From contig JAFDYV010000007.1 of NCBI GenBank assembly GCA_018267275.1, positions 248,001 through 312,000 on the forward strand: a DNA stretch of 64,000 bases, in the 5' to 3' direction. The notes below the pieces were generated by a model, which was given only the letters and a program-made list of their open reading frames with translations, ran no database searches and had not been told where the DNA came from. Position 1 is the stretch's first letter, and each line of letters begins with the position of its first letter. A program made the translations under genes and the position numbers. Below are positions 7,447 to 16,757 of this stretch, piece after piece. This stretch comes from Bacteroidota bacterium (GTDB lineage: Bacteria > Bacteroidota > Bacteroidia > Cytophagales > Cyclobacteriaceae).

Positions 7447-9531
7447 TTAACGTTTAAGCGAAATGAAACCCGTTTTCGGTTTCTTGCCGCTGCCAAATTC
7501 TATTTTGTAGAAGTAAGTACCTGTAGGCAGATCATTTCCTTCGTTGCTCGTGCCTTTAAACACCACGGAGGTATTGTCATAGTTTTCCCCTCGCCATACT
7601 TCGTTTTGCCAGCGGTCAAAAATCGTCACTACGTTGCTTTTGGTTTCAGGAATCAATTCAATGTTTTGGATGATGAACGAAGGGTTGGCTCCATTGGGCG
7701 AGACCGCGTTGAACACGACCACATCACCGGCTACTTCAATTTCAAACTGCTGCGTGGCGCAATTGCCATTGGTGTCGCAGGCGCGGATGGTTATAAACTC
7801 TCTTCCTGTAAAGGCAATGCCTGTGTAATCGATGGTGAGTCGTCCGTTGGATACAGTGGCCTTTGCCCCACTTGGGGGTTGCACCACCACAGTTATGGAG
7901 TTCAAGTCTAATGGAGCAGTAAATGTAGTGATAAGCGCCACTAAGTTTACTGGGATTGTTGCACTTCCCACCGGTGTGCTGATGGGTTGCGTACTGATGA
8001 CCGGAGGTTGCGCGCAAGGGCCGGTGATGGCCGCGGTGACCGAGGTGCGCGCACTTTCGCATGTTCCGTTATTGATTGAAACAAAAAAAATTGTTGTGTT
8101 CGAAAGCGAAGGGGTTGTGAATGTTGCGTTGGTTTGGCCTGCAATAGGCGCTCCCCCCGTGGCAACTGTATACCACCGATACTGTCCGCCCGATCCTCCG
8201 GAAGCAGTAAGAGTAAGTGATGAAGGCGCACAACCCGAGGCGCCCACAACTGTTGGTGCAGAGGGCGTAGGATTAATGGTTGCGGTCACGGAAGTGCGAG
8301 TACTCTCGCATGTTCCGTTATTGATTGAAACAAAATAAGTGGTGGTGGTCGAAAGCGAAGGCGTGGTGAACGTTGCATTGGTTTGGCCCGTAATGGGTGT
8401 TCCTCCGGTGGCAACGGTATACCATCGATACTGCCCGGCCGTTCCACCTGACGCAGTGAGTGTGAGCGATGAAGACGCGCAACCCGAGGCACCCACTGCC
8501 GTAGGTGCAGTAGGTACTGGATTGATAGTTGCCGTCACCGCTGTGCGTGCACTCTCGCAAATTCCAGAATCAAAGATGGATACAAAATAGGTGGTGCTAT
8601 TGCTGAGCAAAGGTGTGGTAAAAGATGGGCCGGTAAATAAAATGGATGTGGTTGAGGCATCGGCATACCAACGGTAAACTTGCGAACCGGTGGCGCCAGT
8701 CGCATTTAACGTAACAGCCCCAGGTCCACAGCTGCTTCCACCGGTAGCCGAAGGAGCGGTTAACGTTGGACATGCGGTAATGGTAAAGGGCGCGGTCGCA
8801 GCGTTGCTCCAAAATCCTTTCGAATCTTTTGCACGAACGTTGAGGGTATAATTGCCCGGAGTTAGCAGTGGTAAATTCAACGTGAACAATTGGTTGACGG
8901 TGGGCGCAGCGCTCACGTTGACCGAAGTTGCTTGCCCAATACCAGGATCGGTCCCAACGAAATATTCCAGTTTCACCAAGTTCGCGGGTAAAGCTGTTGC
9001 AGGTACCAAGTAAAATGTTCGCGTGGTAAACAATGACCATCGGCCTTGGTCATCACGTACGCGCACGTTCACCGTATGGAAGCCAGCTGCCAAGGGTGCG
9101 GTAGGTGCATTGATCGTAATGTTCAAGCTAGGATTGGCTGTAACAGGAATATTGGTTCCATTTCCAATTCCGGGGTCGCTATCGTAGAAATACTCTGCTC
9201 TAGTAATGTTTACGCTGGGCGAATTGCTGAACGGATTCGCTATCAGGTAAAATGTGCGGGTGGTAAATAAACTCCATTTTCCTGTGTTGTCGCGGACGCG
9301 CGCATTAAGCGTGTGAAAGCCTGCAGAAAGCGCAGTGGTGCTAAGATTGTACGTTTCATTGATGGTCGTACCTGGTGTTACCGGAAGCGCGGTGGCATTG
9401 CCCACTCCTGGGTCTGAATCAAAAAAGTATTCTACCCTCGTGATAGTTTGAGCAAAAGCATTGGTGGTTGCGATTACAACGAACAGCACTAGCAACCAAC
9501 GGTGCACAGATAATCCTAGCGATTTTGACAT
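7447..9531 (-). CDS. Modular surface protein with type B (gliding-associated) sorting domain
   Basis: A 694-residue secreted protein. After a signal peptide ending in AFAQ come three repeats of about 80 residues opening with an EYFF/YDSDPGIGN-like motif and closing with KWSLFTTRTFYL-like strands. Three Ig-like modules of about 83 residues follow (TAPTAVGASGC... to ...TSVTATINP). Then comes a beta-sandwich, and finally a gliding-motility-associated C-terminal domain (FNAVSPNGANPSFIIQNIEL ... GTYFYKIEFG ... GFISLKR). That last domain is the type B signal of the type IX secretion system, so the protein should cross the outer membrane and stay at or leave the surface. The start at 9531 gives a clean signal peptide; an upstream ATG adds eight residues. 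The PorP/SprF partner follows. A role as an adhesin is likely but inferred. Confidence 0.88.
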   Translation of the reverse strand: MSKSLGLSVHRWLLVLFVVIATTNAFAQTITRVEYFFDSDPGVGNATALPVTPGTTINETYNLSTTALSAGFHTLNARVRDNTGKWSLFTTRTFYLIANPFSNSPSVNITRAEYFYDSDPGIGNGTNIPVTANPSLNITINAPTAPLAAGFHTVNVRVRDDQGRWSLFTTRTFYLVPATALPANLVKLEYFVGTDPGIGQATSVNVSAAPTVNQLFTLNLPLLTPGNYTLNVRAKDSKGFWSNAATAPFTITACPTLTAPSATGGSSCGPGAVTLNATGATGSQVYRWYADASTTSILFTGPSFTTPLLSNSTTYFVSIFDSGICESARTAVTATINPVPTAPTAVGASGCASSSLTLTASGGTAGQYRWYTVATGGTPITGQTNATFTTPSLSTTTTYFVSINNGTCESTRTSVTATINPTPSAPTVVGASGCAPSSLTLTASGGSGGQYRWYTVATGGAPIAGQTNATFTTPSLSNTTIFFVSINNGTCESARTSVTAAITGPCAQPPVISTQPISTPVGSATIPVNLVALITTFTAPLDLNSITVVVQPPSGAKATVSNGRLTIDYTGIAFTGREFITIRACDTNGNCATQQFEIEVAGDVVVFNAVSPNGANPSFIIQNIELIPETKSNVVTIFDRWQNEVWRGENYDNTSVVFKGTSNEGNDLPTGTYFYKIEFGSGKKPKTGFISLKR
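8034..8531 (-). repeat. Two near-identical 249-bp Ig-module repeats
   Basis: Two adjacent copies of an 83-codon unit encode Ig-like modules of the surface protein. The offset is exactly 249 bp, seen by aligning the same anchor at 8061 and 8310. A third, more diverged copy follows at about 8532-8780. High nucleotide similarity suggests recent duplication or gene conversion. Confidence 0.8.
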
Positions 9532-9625
9532 AGAGATCAACCTTGTGAAATACATCGAATGCTCAATTATTGGTAGTGGCCTGAATTTGCACCCGCAATT
9601 GCGTGCCTGGTGTGATATTGCTATT

Positions 9626-10642
9626 TTAGATGTTTAAACTAGTTACTTGAGGGATCGGTGGAAAAGCGCTCGTGTCAAACCCACTTCCGGGCGCGCCTCC
9701 ACTTGGAAAAGGGTAGAGCCCTCCATAAATTCCTAAGTCGGTTCCGTCTGTGCCAGCGTTTCTGGCGGGTGATCCAGTTTGAAGCCGATAATTTGCGTTC
9801 GCATCATAGTTGGCGAAGTTGGGTACATTAATAAATTCTGGATTAACGCCAACCAAGTTTCCACTCTCTAAATTCGCATTGCTTGAAAAACTATTCGTGG
9901 GTGGAACATTGCTGATGCTGACTGTGGAGCAAAGATTGTTATTAAACGTGTTGAGCCTCGTTCCGCCATCTATCACAAAAGCGGACGTAGAACTAAAAGC
10001 AAAAATGTTATTAGTAAGTGTAGCATTTTGCAAGTTGTTCAATACCTGACCAAATGACTCTAAAAAGATGTTGTGATCAATTAAAATTGAGGTAGGTCCT
10101 GTTGAACTACCCGTTATAAAGGTGCTGGTGAAAATGTTGTTTCGTACAAAAATGTTTGCTGTTGATTGGGTCAAATTGAGAGTACCCGTTAAAATGTTAT
10201 TATAAATCTCCCAGTTGCTTCCGTACGTGTTAAGACTGCCGATTAAATTGCGGAAGATGCGTATGTTGCTGATCGGCAAAGAACCTGTAGTAGCACTCGC
10301 AACGTTACCAATTTCAAACCCGGTAATGACTGTGCCTGATGGGTTGTTGCTTCCAAGAAAAGGCATATCAATACGATTGACGAATGTCCGAAAGTTTAAT
10401 TGGCTCGAAGATTTATACCCGCCACCGATCAACACCAAACGTTTGGTGACACTCACATTTTCGCTATATATCGTATTGCTTGCATTGACGTAAATCGTAT
10501 CGCCCGCCACGGCCGCATTTACCGCTGCCTGTATGGTAGTGAACTGTGCAGGGTTTTGTGGATCGTTGCTCACTGTGCGAATGGTTGCATGAGTTGAAAA
10601 TGCTGCGACAGTAATGAGCAAAAGTGTTGTAAATGATTTCAT
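9626..10642 (-). CDS. Beta-helix surface protein, C-terminus cut by an in-frame stop
   Basis: A 338-residue exported protein with a signal peptide (about 1-19), then an opening segment (RTVSNDPQNPAQFTTIQAAVNAA...GDTIYV) typical of parallel beta-helix (pectin-lyase fold) proteins. Asn-rich rungs such as NNILTG, RNNIFTS, DHNIF and TNNIF follow. No catalytic residues of pectate lyases are evident, so a structural or binding role is more likely. It is paralogous to the gene just upstream. Alignment shows that the paralog's Gln codon CAA is TAA here (9626-9628). The same frame then continues for 17 codons (ending ...VQIQATTNN) to a second stop at 9563-9565, matching the paralog's tail. The intact gene would span 9563-10642. 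Confidence 0.82.
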   Translation of the reverse strand: MKSFTTLLLITVAAFSTHATIRTVSNDPQNPAQFTTIQAAVNAAVAGDTIYVNASNTIYSENVSVTKRLVLIGGGYKSSSQLNFRTFVNRIDMPFLGSNNPSGTVITGFEIGNVASATTGSLPISNIRIFRNLIGSLNTYGSNWEIYNNILTGTLNLTQSTANIFVRNNIFTSTFITGSSTGPTSILIDHNIFLESFGQVLNNLQNATLTNNIFAFSSTSAFVIDGGTRLNTFNNNLCSTVSISNVPPTNSFSSNANLESGNLVGVNPEFINVPNFANYDANANYRLQTGSPARNAGTDGTDLGIYGGLYPFPSGGAPGSGFDTSAFPPIPQVTSLNI

Positions 10643-10656
10643 ATCGCTAGATTTTT

Positions 10657-11814
10657 TTAATTATTGACCGTTGCTTGTATGGTCACCTTCAGTTGCGCAC
10701 CTGGTGCCAGCGTGGGCGTTTGCACGGTCAGGTTTGTTACTTGTGGAATCGCGGGCATCGCCCCGGTATCAAACCCCGAGCCGATAGCCCCACCGCTCGG
10801 GAACGGAAAAGCCCCGCCATAGATGCCGATGTCTGTTCCATCATTACCAGCATTTTTTCCTGGCGATGAAGCCTGGAGCCGATAATTGTCTAATGTATTG
10901 TAGGCATCGGGGTTGGCATTGGTGGTAAACAAAGGATTTTGACCGATGATATTGCCACTGCCCGTGTTTGCCCCTCCAACAGACGCGACAAAGTTTGCAA
11001 AATCGTTCGCTGGGTTATAGAAAGTTGAGTTCGCAATGGTGTTAAGGTTTGATAAATTATTGTTGAAGGTACAGTACACCACGCTGGCTGAAGGATCTAA
11101 AACCAAGCCGACTGATCTTGAAAAAATGTTGTTAGAGACAACTACATTGTATAAACTTCTAAACACACTGGCGAAAGCGCCAGCGCCTGAAGCACCTAAA
11201 AAAATATTGTGATCGATCACAACTGTAGCACTGTTGAAACCATTAATCGATTGCCCTACGAAAATATTGTTGGCAAAGAGAATGTTGGTGGGAGAGGAAG
11301 AAGAAATACTAGCGCCTCCATCTACACGCCCCTGAAAGATATTGTTTGCAATTACCCAGCCTTTGCAGTAGGTGCCGGTTGAGTTGTTGTTAAGCGTCAG
11401 CGCAATTGTGCTATTTGAAAAACGATTTCTGAGCAACGTGATGTTGTCGCAAGCCAACGAACTGCTTTCTGGGCTGATTGATCCGCTTATAAAACCCATA
11501 ATGGTGGTTCCGCTTGCATTGTTGCCACCGACTCGCGACAGCAAAATATTGGCAACATTGGTGGGCTGACCAAAAGAGTTATTGGGCGCATAGCCACTTC
11601 CAACAATCACCAGCCGTTTGGTGATGGTGAAGGTGGTGTACTGAAATGGAGAACCTTGCACGTAAATGGTGTCGCCATCTACCGAAGCGGATTGAGCTGC
11701 GGCAAACGTGCTAAATTGGGCCGGTTGTGCGGGGTTGTTGCTTACCGTGCGAATGGTGGCCATGCTGCTTACGCTGCTCACCACCATACATAATGCTATG
11801 ATGTTCTTCTTCAT
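10657..11814 (-). CDS. Beta-helix (pectin-lyase fold) exported protein
   Basis: A 385-residue exported protein and the first gene of a four-gene leftward operon. After the signal peptide (about 1-19) it shows the same start as its downstream paralog (TIRTVSNNPAQPAQFSTFAAAQ...GDTIYV), then repeated short Asn-rich rungs (ANNIFQG, FANNIFVG, DHNIFLG, SNNIFSR) that fit a right-handed parallel beta-helix. It ends with a Pro/Gln-rich strand segment (LAPGAQLKVTIQATVNN). No enzyme motif is visible. The gap to the paralog is 14 bases. Being next to a type B sorting-domain protein and a PorP/SprF protein suggests a cell-surface structure, but this protein itself lacks a recognisable type IX sorting domain. 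Confidence 0.82.
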   Translation of the reverse strand: MKKNIIALCMVVSSVSSMATIRTVSNNPAQPAQFSTFAAAQSASVDGDTIYVQGSPFQYTTFTITKRLVIVGSGYAPNNSFGQPTNVANILLSRVGGNNASGTTIMGFISGSISPESSSLACDNITLLRNRFSNSTIALTLNNNSTGTYCKGWVIANNIFQGRVDGGASISSSSPTNILFANNIFVGQSINGFNSATVVIDHNIFLGASGAGAFASVFRSLYNVVVSNNIFSRSVGLVLDPSASVVYCTFNNNLSNLNTIANSTFYNPANDFANFVASVGGANTGSGNIIGQNPLFTTNANPDAYNTLDNYRLQASSPGKNAGNDGTDIGIYGGAFPFPSGGAIGSGFDTGAMPAIPQVTNLTVQTPTLAPGAQLKVTIQATVNN

Positions 11815-11884
11815 TGCTTTTTTTGGCTTTTATGCCACTAAGTTGTCAGGTGCACGAATCGTGTGCTTACTTCTTCAATTATGT

Positions 11885-11916
11885 GTAGCAAAGCTACTTC
11901 TCATTTTACCGGTCAA
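11885..11916 (-). promoter_or_regulatory. Promoter for the surface-protein operon
   Basis: On the minus strand TAGCTTTG (11889-11896) matches TAnnTTTG exactly. A TTG at 11914-11916 lies 17 bases away, slightly short for a -33 box. The -7 box sits inside an inverted repeat GTAGC-AAA-GCTAC (11885-11897), which could be a regulator site. It lies about 70 bases before the first gene of the operon. Confidence 0.4.
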
Positions 11917-11950
11917 CCTCCCCTAAAAAGTGGATTTTTCTATTTGCCTA

Positions 11951-11980
11951 TTTGCTTTGCGCCAACTCATTGTAGATTTG
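11951..11980 (+). promoter_or_regulatory. Promoter for the histidine kinase/response regulator pair
   Basis: TTTG (11951-11954), an 18-base spacer and TAGATTTG (11973-11980) form a close match to the Bacteroidota promoter TTTG-N19-TAnnTTTG. The kinase start codon is 14 bases downstream, so the leader would be about 10 bases or less. Confidence 0.5.
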
Positions 11981-11993
11981 TTAACCTATTGTT

Positions 11994-13964
11994 ATGCGTT
12001 TTAGTTTTTTACTTCTGATTTTGATTGCGACCCAGGCGCTGGCTCAAGAAGTGGCGAACGCTGACAGTTTGCTTCTGGTGATCCAGAAATCAAAAGATGA
12101 TACGCTGCAAGCAGAGCGTTTCATTTTGATGGGGCAGCAGTTGGAGTCGGTTAATCCTGATTCTGCCTTACACTGGTATGAGCAGGCGTTGACTTTAAGT
12201 CGGAAGCTTGGCCACACGCGGGGCATTCTGCGCTACTACACCAATGCCACATATGTCTACAATATGTTGGGCCGAGCTGATACCTCGTTATTGCTGAACT
12301 TGAGATCGGTTGAAATTGCTCGGGAATTTGGTGATGAAGAGCGGCTTTCAGCCTGTTTGGGCAATGTGGGCAGTTCTTATCTTTCGCTCGAGGAGCATCA
12401 AAAGGCAATCGACTATTTTTTACAGTCGAAAGAAATTGCTGAGAGGCGCAAAGACATTCAAAAGTTAAATGTGATTTACAGCAACCTGGCAAACGTGTAC
12501 CGAACGTTGAAGCAGTACGAGCAAGCCAGCGAGTTTGCCAACAAAGGCTTGGCACTTGCGCGCGAAGCAGCAAATCCTTTTCAAATTTCGGCCGCGCTGG
12601 TAACGACAGCTACCATCAAAAACGCGCAAGGCAAAATGAAGGAAGCATTGCCGCTGCTACACGAAGCTTTGGCAATCGCCAGAAAAGTCAATGATCATTT
12701 TACAGAATTATCTGCTTTGTTAAACTCGGGTGATGCCAACATGAAATTAGGTAACTATGCTCAATTGGAAAGTATTTTTCGCGAAAGCTTGAAGTTGGCT
12801 GAAACGATAGGCGACCCAGAGGGTGTAACCATTAGTAATCGCGGCTTGGGTTATCATTATTTGCATGTGCGCGATCTAAAAAATGCGGAAAAATTTGCAA
12901 CGTTATCCTTGGCACAGGCCACGGAAAAGGAGTATTTGCATCATTCGGCAATGGCGCTTACGTTGTTGTCTGATATCGCGCTGTTGCAAGGACAAGACAG
13001 GTTAGCCGCGCAGTTGCTTCAAAAGAGCGATTCCGTACAGGAGAAGATACACAATGAAGAAAAGTTAAAAGACATCAACCGGTTAGAGGTTCAATTCAAA
13101 ACGCGCGAAAAAGAAAATGCTTTGATTCGAGAACAACAGCAATCTGAGTTAAAAAGCTTGGCGATTAGAAAAAATCAACTTTGGATTTCGATTCTTTCTC
13201 TAATGATAATTGCGATTGCCGTAATCGCATGGCTAATGGCAAACGCAGCGAACCAACGCAAGCGAGTTATCGAAAAAGAAAACGAACTGAATCATGCAAA
13301 AATAATTCAGTTAGAAAGTGAAAAACGTTTGTTGGCGAGTCAGGCGGTAATCAAGGGACAAGAAGAAGAGCGTGGCCGTTTGGCCAAAGACCTGCACGAT
13401 GGGCTGGGCGGTATGCTATCTGGAATAAAGTTTTCGTTGGCTAATATGAAATCAAATGTTGTTTTAGATGCAGACAATGCACTGCAGTTCGAGCGGTCGC
13501 TAGACATGCTCGATCAGTCCATTTCGGAGTTAAGGCGCGTAGCGCACAACATGATGCCCGAAGTGTTGGTAAAGTTCGGATTGGATGAAGCGCTTCGCAG
13601 TTATTGCGATGCGCTCAACCAGGCAAATATTTTTAAGTTGAGCTATCAACTGGTGGGCGTACCCAAACGATTTAACTCCAACACCGAGATCATTGCTTAT
13701 CGCATTGTGCAAGAACTTTTAAATAACGTAGCCAAACATGCAAAAGCATCGCAGGTATTGGTACAGTTAGCAATGACTGATGATGAACTGAGCTTAACCG
13801 TTGAAGACAACGGGATAGGCTTTGATACCAACGTCATCAATGAAGTGCGTGGTGCGGGTTGGGCCAATATCCGCTCGCGGGTTAATTTTTTGAATGGAAA
13901 ATTGGATATTCAGTCAGCTGTGGGTACTGGAACGTCTGTTCATATTACGTTACCCAAATCATGA
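11994..13964 (+). CDS. TPR-containing sensor histidine kinase (HisKA_3/NarL type)
   Basis: A 656-residue membrane sensor kinase. Order of parts: signal peptide (1-18), a periplasmic array of tetratricopeptide repeats (about 30-350, with repeats such as ALHWYEQALTLSRKLG and AIDYFLQSKEIAERR), a coiled coil (about 355-395), one transmembrane helix (about 398-420), a second coiled coil, a HisKA_3 dimerisation domain with phosphoacceptor His468 in LAKDLHDGLGGM, and a HATPase_c domain (ELLNNVAKHAKA, VEDNGIGFD, and a late G-box). This is the NarX/DesK-like class that pairs with LuxR-type regulators. Its stop overlaps the start of such a regulator by four bases (ATGA), so the two form one operon. The ligand sensed by the TPR array is unknown. 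Confidence 0.93.
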   Translation: MRFSFLLLILIATQALAQEVANADSLLLVIQKSKDDTLQAERFILMGQQLESVNPDSALHWYEQALTLSRKLGHTRGILRYYTNATYVYNMLGRADTSLLLNLRSVEIAREFGDEERLSACLGNVGSSYLSLEEHQKAIDYFLQSKEIAERRKDIQKLNVIYSNLANVYRTLKQYEQASEFANKGLALAREAANPFQISAALVTTATIKNAQGKMKEALPLLHEALAIARKVNDHFTELSALLNSGDANMKLGNYAQLESIFRESLKLAETIGDPEGVTISNRGLGYHYLHVRDLKNAEKFATLSLAQATEKEYLHHSAMALTLLSDIALLQGQDRLAAQLLQKSDSVQEKIHNEEKLKDINRLEVQFKTREKENALIREQQQSELKSLAIRKNQLWISILSLMIIAIAVIAWLMANAANQRKRVIEKENELNHAKIIQLESEKRLLASQAVIKGQEEERGRLAKDLHDGLGGMLSGIKFSLANMKSNVVLDADNALQFERSLDMLDQSISELRRVAHNMMPEVLVKFGLDEALRSYCDALNQANIFKLSYQLVGVPKRFNSNTEIIAYRIVQELLNNVAKHAKASQVLVQLAMTDDELSLTVEDNGIGFDTNVINEVRGAGWANIRSRVNFLNGKLDIQSAVGTGTSVHITLPKS

Positions 13965-14572
13965 TGCGCGTTTTTATAGTTGACGATCACCCCATGGTAG
14001 TCGAAGGCATACGAAGCATGTTGGCACAAATCCCAAATGTTGAGATCGCGGGGCATGCGATGACAGGCGCCTCCGCCATCGGTTATTTTGTAAAGAATAC
14101 AGCTGATGTCGTTTTGCTTGATATCAATCTTCCCGATCAATCTGGAATGGACGTTTGTAAGGAATTGATGAAGCGTAACGCGTCTTTGAAAGTATTGGCA
14201 CTTACTAATTTTGATCAGCTCACGTATTTGCAGGGTATGAAAGATGCCGGTGCCAGGGGGTATTTGTTAAAGAATTCCTCGTCAGAAGAAATTCAAAAAG
14301 CATTGGAGGAAGTGAGCGCTGGAAGGGAATACTGGTTGGGCAAAACAGACGTAAAGCAAAGTATTGAAGATCACAATCAACTGCTACTCACCCGCAGAGA
14401 GGTTGAAGTGTTGAAACTAATAGCCGAGGGCTTGACCAATCAAGAAATTGCAGACAAACTGTTCATCAGCGCGAGTACCGTAGATACGCACCGCAAAAAT
14501 TTAATCTCAAAATTGAATGTAAAAAATACGGCCGCACTGGTACGCTCGGCCGTAGAGAATAAGATTATATAG
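13961..14572 (+). CDS. LuxR/NarL-family response regulator
   Basis: A 203-residue two-component response regulator. The receiver domain (1-120) has the acidic pair Asp8-Asp9 in FIVDDHP, the phosphoacceptor Asp54 in VVLLDINLPD, the Thr/Ser position in LALTNFD and the conserved Lys in YLLKNSS. The C-terminal GerE/LuxR helix-turn-helix (about 138-203) has the family pattern LTRREVEVLKLIAEGLTNQE followed by STVDTHRKN. The start overlaps the kinase stop; a second ATG three bases later is equally possible. It is the evident partner of that kinase. Target genes are unknown. The divergently transcribed surface-protein operon just upstream of the kinase is one candidate by position only. Confidence 0.94.
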   Translation: MMRVFIVDDHPMVVEGIRSMLAQIPNVEIAGHAMTGASAIGYFVKNTADVVLLDINLPDQSGMDVCKELMKRNASLKVLALTNFDQLTYLQGMKDAGARGYLLKNSSSEEIQKALEEVSAGREYWLGKTDVKQSIEDHNQLLLTRREVEVLKLIAEGLTNQEIADKLFISASTVDTHRKNLISKLNVKNTAALVRSAVENKII

Positions 14573-14577
14573 TCGGT

Positions 14578-16701
14578 TTACTCCTTAATACCTGCCAAAT
14601 CAATAACAAACGCGTACATCAACGCATCTTCTTTCAGCGATTCAAAACGGCCGCTTGCGCCACCGTGGCCAGCTTCCATGTTGGTTTTTAGCAGTACTAA
14701 ATTCTTATCTGTTTTATGGACTCGCAATTTTGCAACCCACTTCGCAGGCTCCCAATATTGTACTTGGCTGTCGTGCAGCCCGGTGGTTACCAGCAAATTC
14801 GGATAGGCTTTCTTTTCTACGTTGTCGTAGGGCGAGTACGACAGCATGTAGTCATACTCTTCTTTGACATTTGGGTTGCCCCACTCTTTCCATTCGAATG
14901 TGGTTAACGGAATGCTTTCGTCTTCCATGGTGCTGATTACATCCACAAAGGGCACATCTGCTATTATGCCTTTGTACAAATCAGGGCGCATGTTGGTGAT
15001 TGCACCCATCAACAAACCACCCGCACTGCCCCCGTTGGCAAATAGTTTATCCTTTGATGCATACTTCTCTTTGATCAAAAATTCTGATACATCGATAAAG
15101 TCGTTGAAGGTGTTTTTCTTTTTTAACATTTTCCCATCTTCGTACCACTTGCCTCCCATTTCTTGCCCGCCACGAATATGCGCAATCGCAAAAACAAAGC
15201 CACGGTCCAGTAAGCTTAAACGGGTAGAACTGAAAAAAGCCGGCATCGAAGAGCCATAAGATCCATAAGCATATTGAAAGCAGGGGTGCGCACCATCTTT
15301 TTGAAACTTATCTTTTCGATAGACAACACTCACAGGGATTTTTACACCATCGCGTGAAGTAGCCCACAAGCGCTCTGTTTGGTAGTTGTTTCGATCAAAT
15401 CCGCCCAGCACTTCTTGTTCTTTCAGCAACTTCTTTTCAGCGTTTTCCATGCTGTAGTCATACTGTGAAGGGGGCGTGGTCATGGATTGATAAAAATACC
15501 GCAGCATGTTCGAGTTGGGATCTGGGTTTGAACCGATGCCCGCTACATATGCAGGTTCACCAAAGTCAATTGTTTTTTCCGAGTTATCGACCCATTTTAT
15601 GATTCTAATTTTGTCCAATCCTTCTTTGGTATCTTGAATAGCTAAGTAGTCTTTGAACAATTCAAAGCCTTCCAGAAAAACATCCTCTCGGTTGGGTACC
15701 AGGTCTTTCCAATTTTCTTTTTTTGGATTAGCATCTTCCACTACTGCCAATCGATAGTTCTTCGCATTCTCATTGGTGCGGATGTAAAATTTACCGTTGA
15801 TATGGTCTATACTGTACTGAACGTTATCTTGAATGGGAGCAAACTCTGCTAGTTTACTTTTAGGGTTATCGATTTCCATGTATCGTGCCATCGAGGCATC
15901 GGTGCGGCCCGACTGTACCATCAAATACTTTTTCGAGCGCGATTTTCCAATATAGCAAGAGAGAGTCTCGTCTTTTTCTTCAAATATCAGTACATCGCTC
16001 GCGGCAGGCGTACCCAGTGTGTGCCTGTATACTTGGTTCGAGCGCAGGGTGTTGGGGTCTTGTTTGCTGTAGTAAATAAATTTGTTGTCATTACTCCATT
16101 CCATGTTGCCTGTAGTGCCACCGATTATATCAGACAGCATTTTCCCTGTTTTCAAATCTTTGACTGAGATCGTGTAAAACCGTCTACCCACCGTATCTTG
16201 GATAATGGCTGCAAGTTGATGGTCGGGGCTTGCATCCGTAAACATGCTAAAGTAGCCATGTCCTTTGCCCATTTCATTTCCGTTGGCAATCACTTCTTCG
16301 CTTCCTTCCAAAGAGCCTTTCTTACGGCAATAGATAGGATACTCGCCTCCTTCTTCAAAACGGGTGTAGTAGAAATAGTCATCAATTTTCAAGGGCACCG
16401 ATTCATCTTTCTCTTTGATCCGACCCTTCATTTCGGCAAATAACTTTTCTTGCAAAGGTTTGGTATGCGCCATCATCGTATCCAAATACTTATTTTCTGC
16501 TTTCAAGTAATTGACTACGGCCGTGTCTTCGCGATTCCTCAGCCAGAAGTAATTGTCCACACGCTTATCGCCATGTTTAGAAATAATCTCGTGCGGTTTT
16601 ACCAGTGCCACCGGTGCCGATACCGATGGATATTTTGTTTCATGGTTTTTGCAGCCAGCGACAATGGTAATTACGTAAAGAAGGGTTATTACTTTTTTCA
16701 T
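14578..16701 (-). CDS. Oligopeptidase B-like S9 family peptidase, lipoprotein
   Basis: A 707-residue prolyl-oligopeptidase family (S9A) enzyme, closest in layout to oligopeptidase B (PtrB), which cuts short peptides after basic residues. A lipoprotein signal with lipobox Cys17 (VAGC) places it in the periplasm or outer membrane rather than the cytoplasm. A seven-bladed beta-propeller covers about residues 80-430 and the alpha/beta hydrolase domain about 440-707. The nucleophile is Ser559 in GGSAGG; the acid lies in TGLHDSQVQYWEP and the His in AGHGGASGR. The gene converges with the response regulator, only 5 bases separating the stops. Confidence 0.92.
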   Translation of the reverse strand: MKKVITLLYVITIVAGCKNHETKYPSVSAPVALVKPHEIISKHGDKRVDNYFWLRNREDTAVVNYLKAENKYLDTMMAHTKPLQEKLFAEMKGRIKEKDESVPLKIDDYFYYTRFEEGGEYPIYCRKKGSLEGSEEVIANGNEMGKGHGYFSMFTDASPDHQLAAIIQDTVGRRFYTISVKDLKTGKMLSDIIGGTTGNMEWSNDNKFIYYSKQDPNTLRSNQVYRHTLGTPAASDVLIFEEKDETLSCYIGKSRSKKYLMVQSGRTDASMARYMEIDNPKSKLAEFAPIQDNVQYSIDHINGKFYIRTNENAKNYRLAVVEDANPKKENWKDLVPNREDVFLEGFELFKDYLAIQDTKEGLDKIRIIKWVDNSEKTIDFGEPAYVAGIGSNPDPNSNMLRYFYQSMTTPPSQYDYSMENAEKKLLKEQEVLGGFDRNNYQTERLWATSRDGVKIPVSVVYRKDKFQKDGAHPCFQYAYGSYGSSMPAFFSSTRLSLLDRGFVFAIAHIRGGQEMGGKWYEDGKMLKKKNTFNDFIDVSEFLIKEKYASKDKLFANGGSAGGLLMGAITNMRPDLYKGIIADVPFVDVISTMEDESIPLTTFEWKEWGNPNVKEEYDYMLSYSPYDNVEKKAYPNLLVTTGLHDSQVQYWEPAKWVAKLRVHKTDKNLVLLKTNMEAGHGGASGRFESLKEDALMYAFVIDLAGIKE

Positions 16702-16757
16702 TTCTTACGGAGTTGATGGTATTTAGTTTTGAAGGCCCAATACAATCGGCCTAAGTT

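Noticed and set aside
7606..8590. Several open plus-strand and minus-strand frames of 60-170 codons across the Ig repeats.
   Set aside because: They repeat with the same 249-bp period as the real gene, so they are shadows of the repetitive coding sequence.
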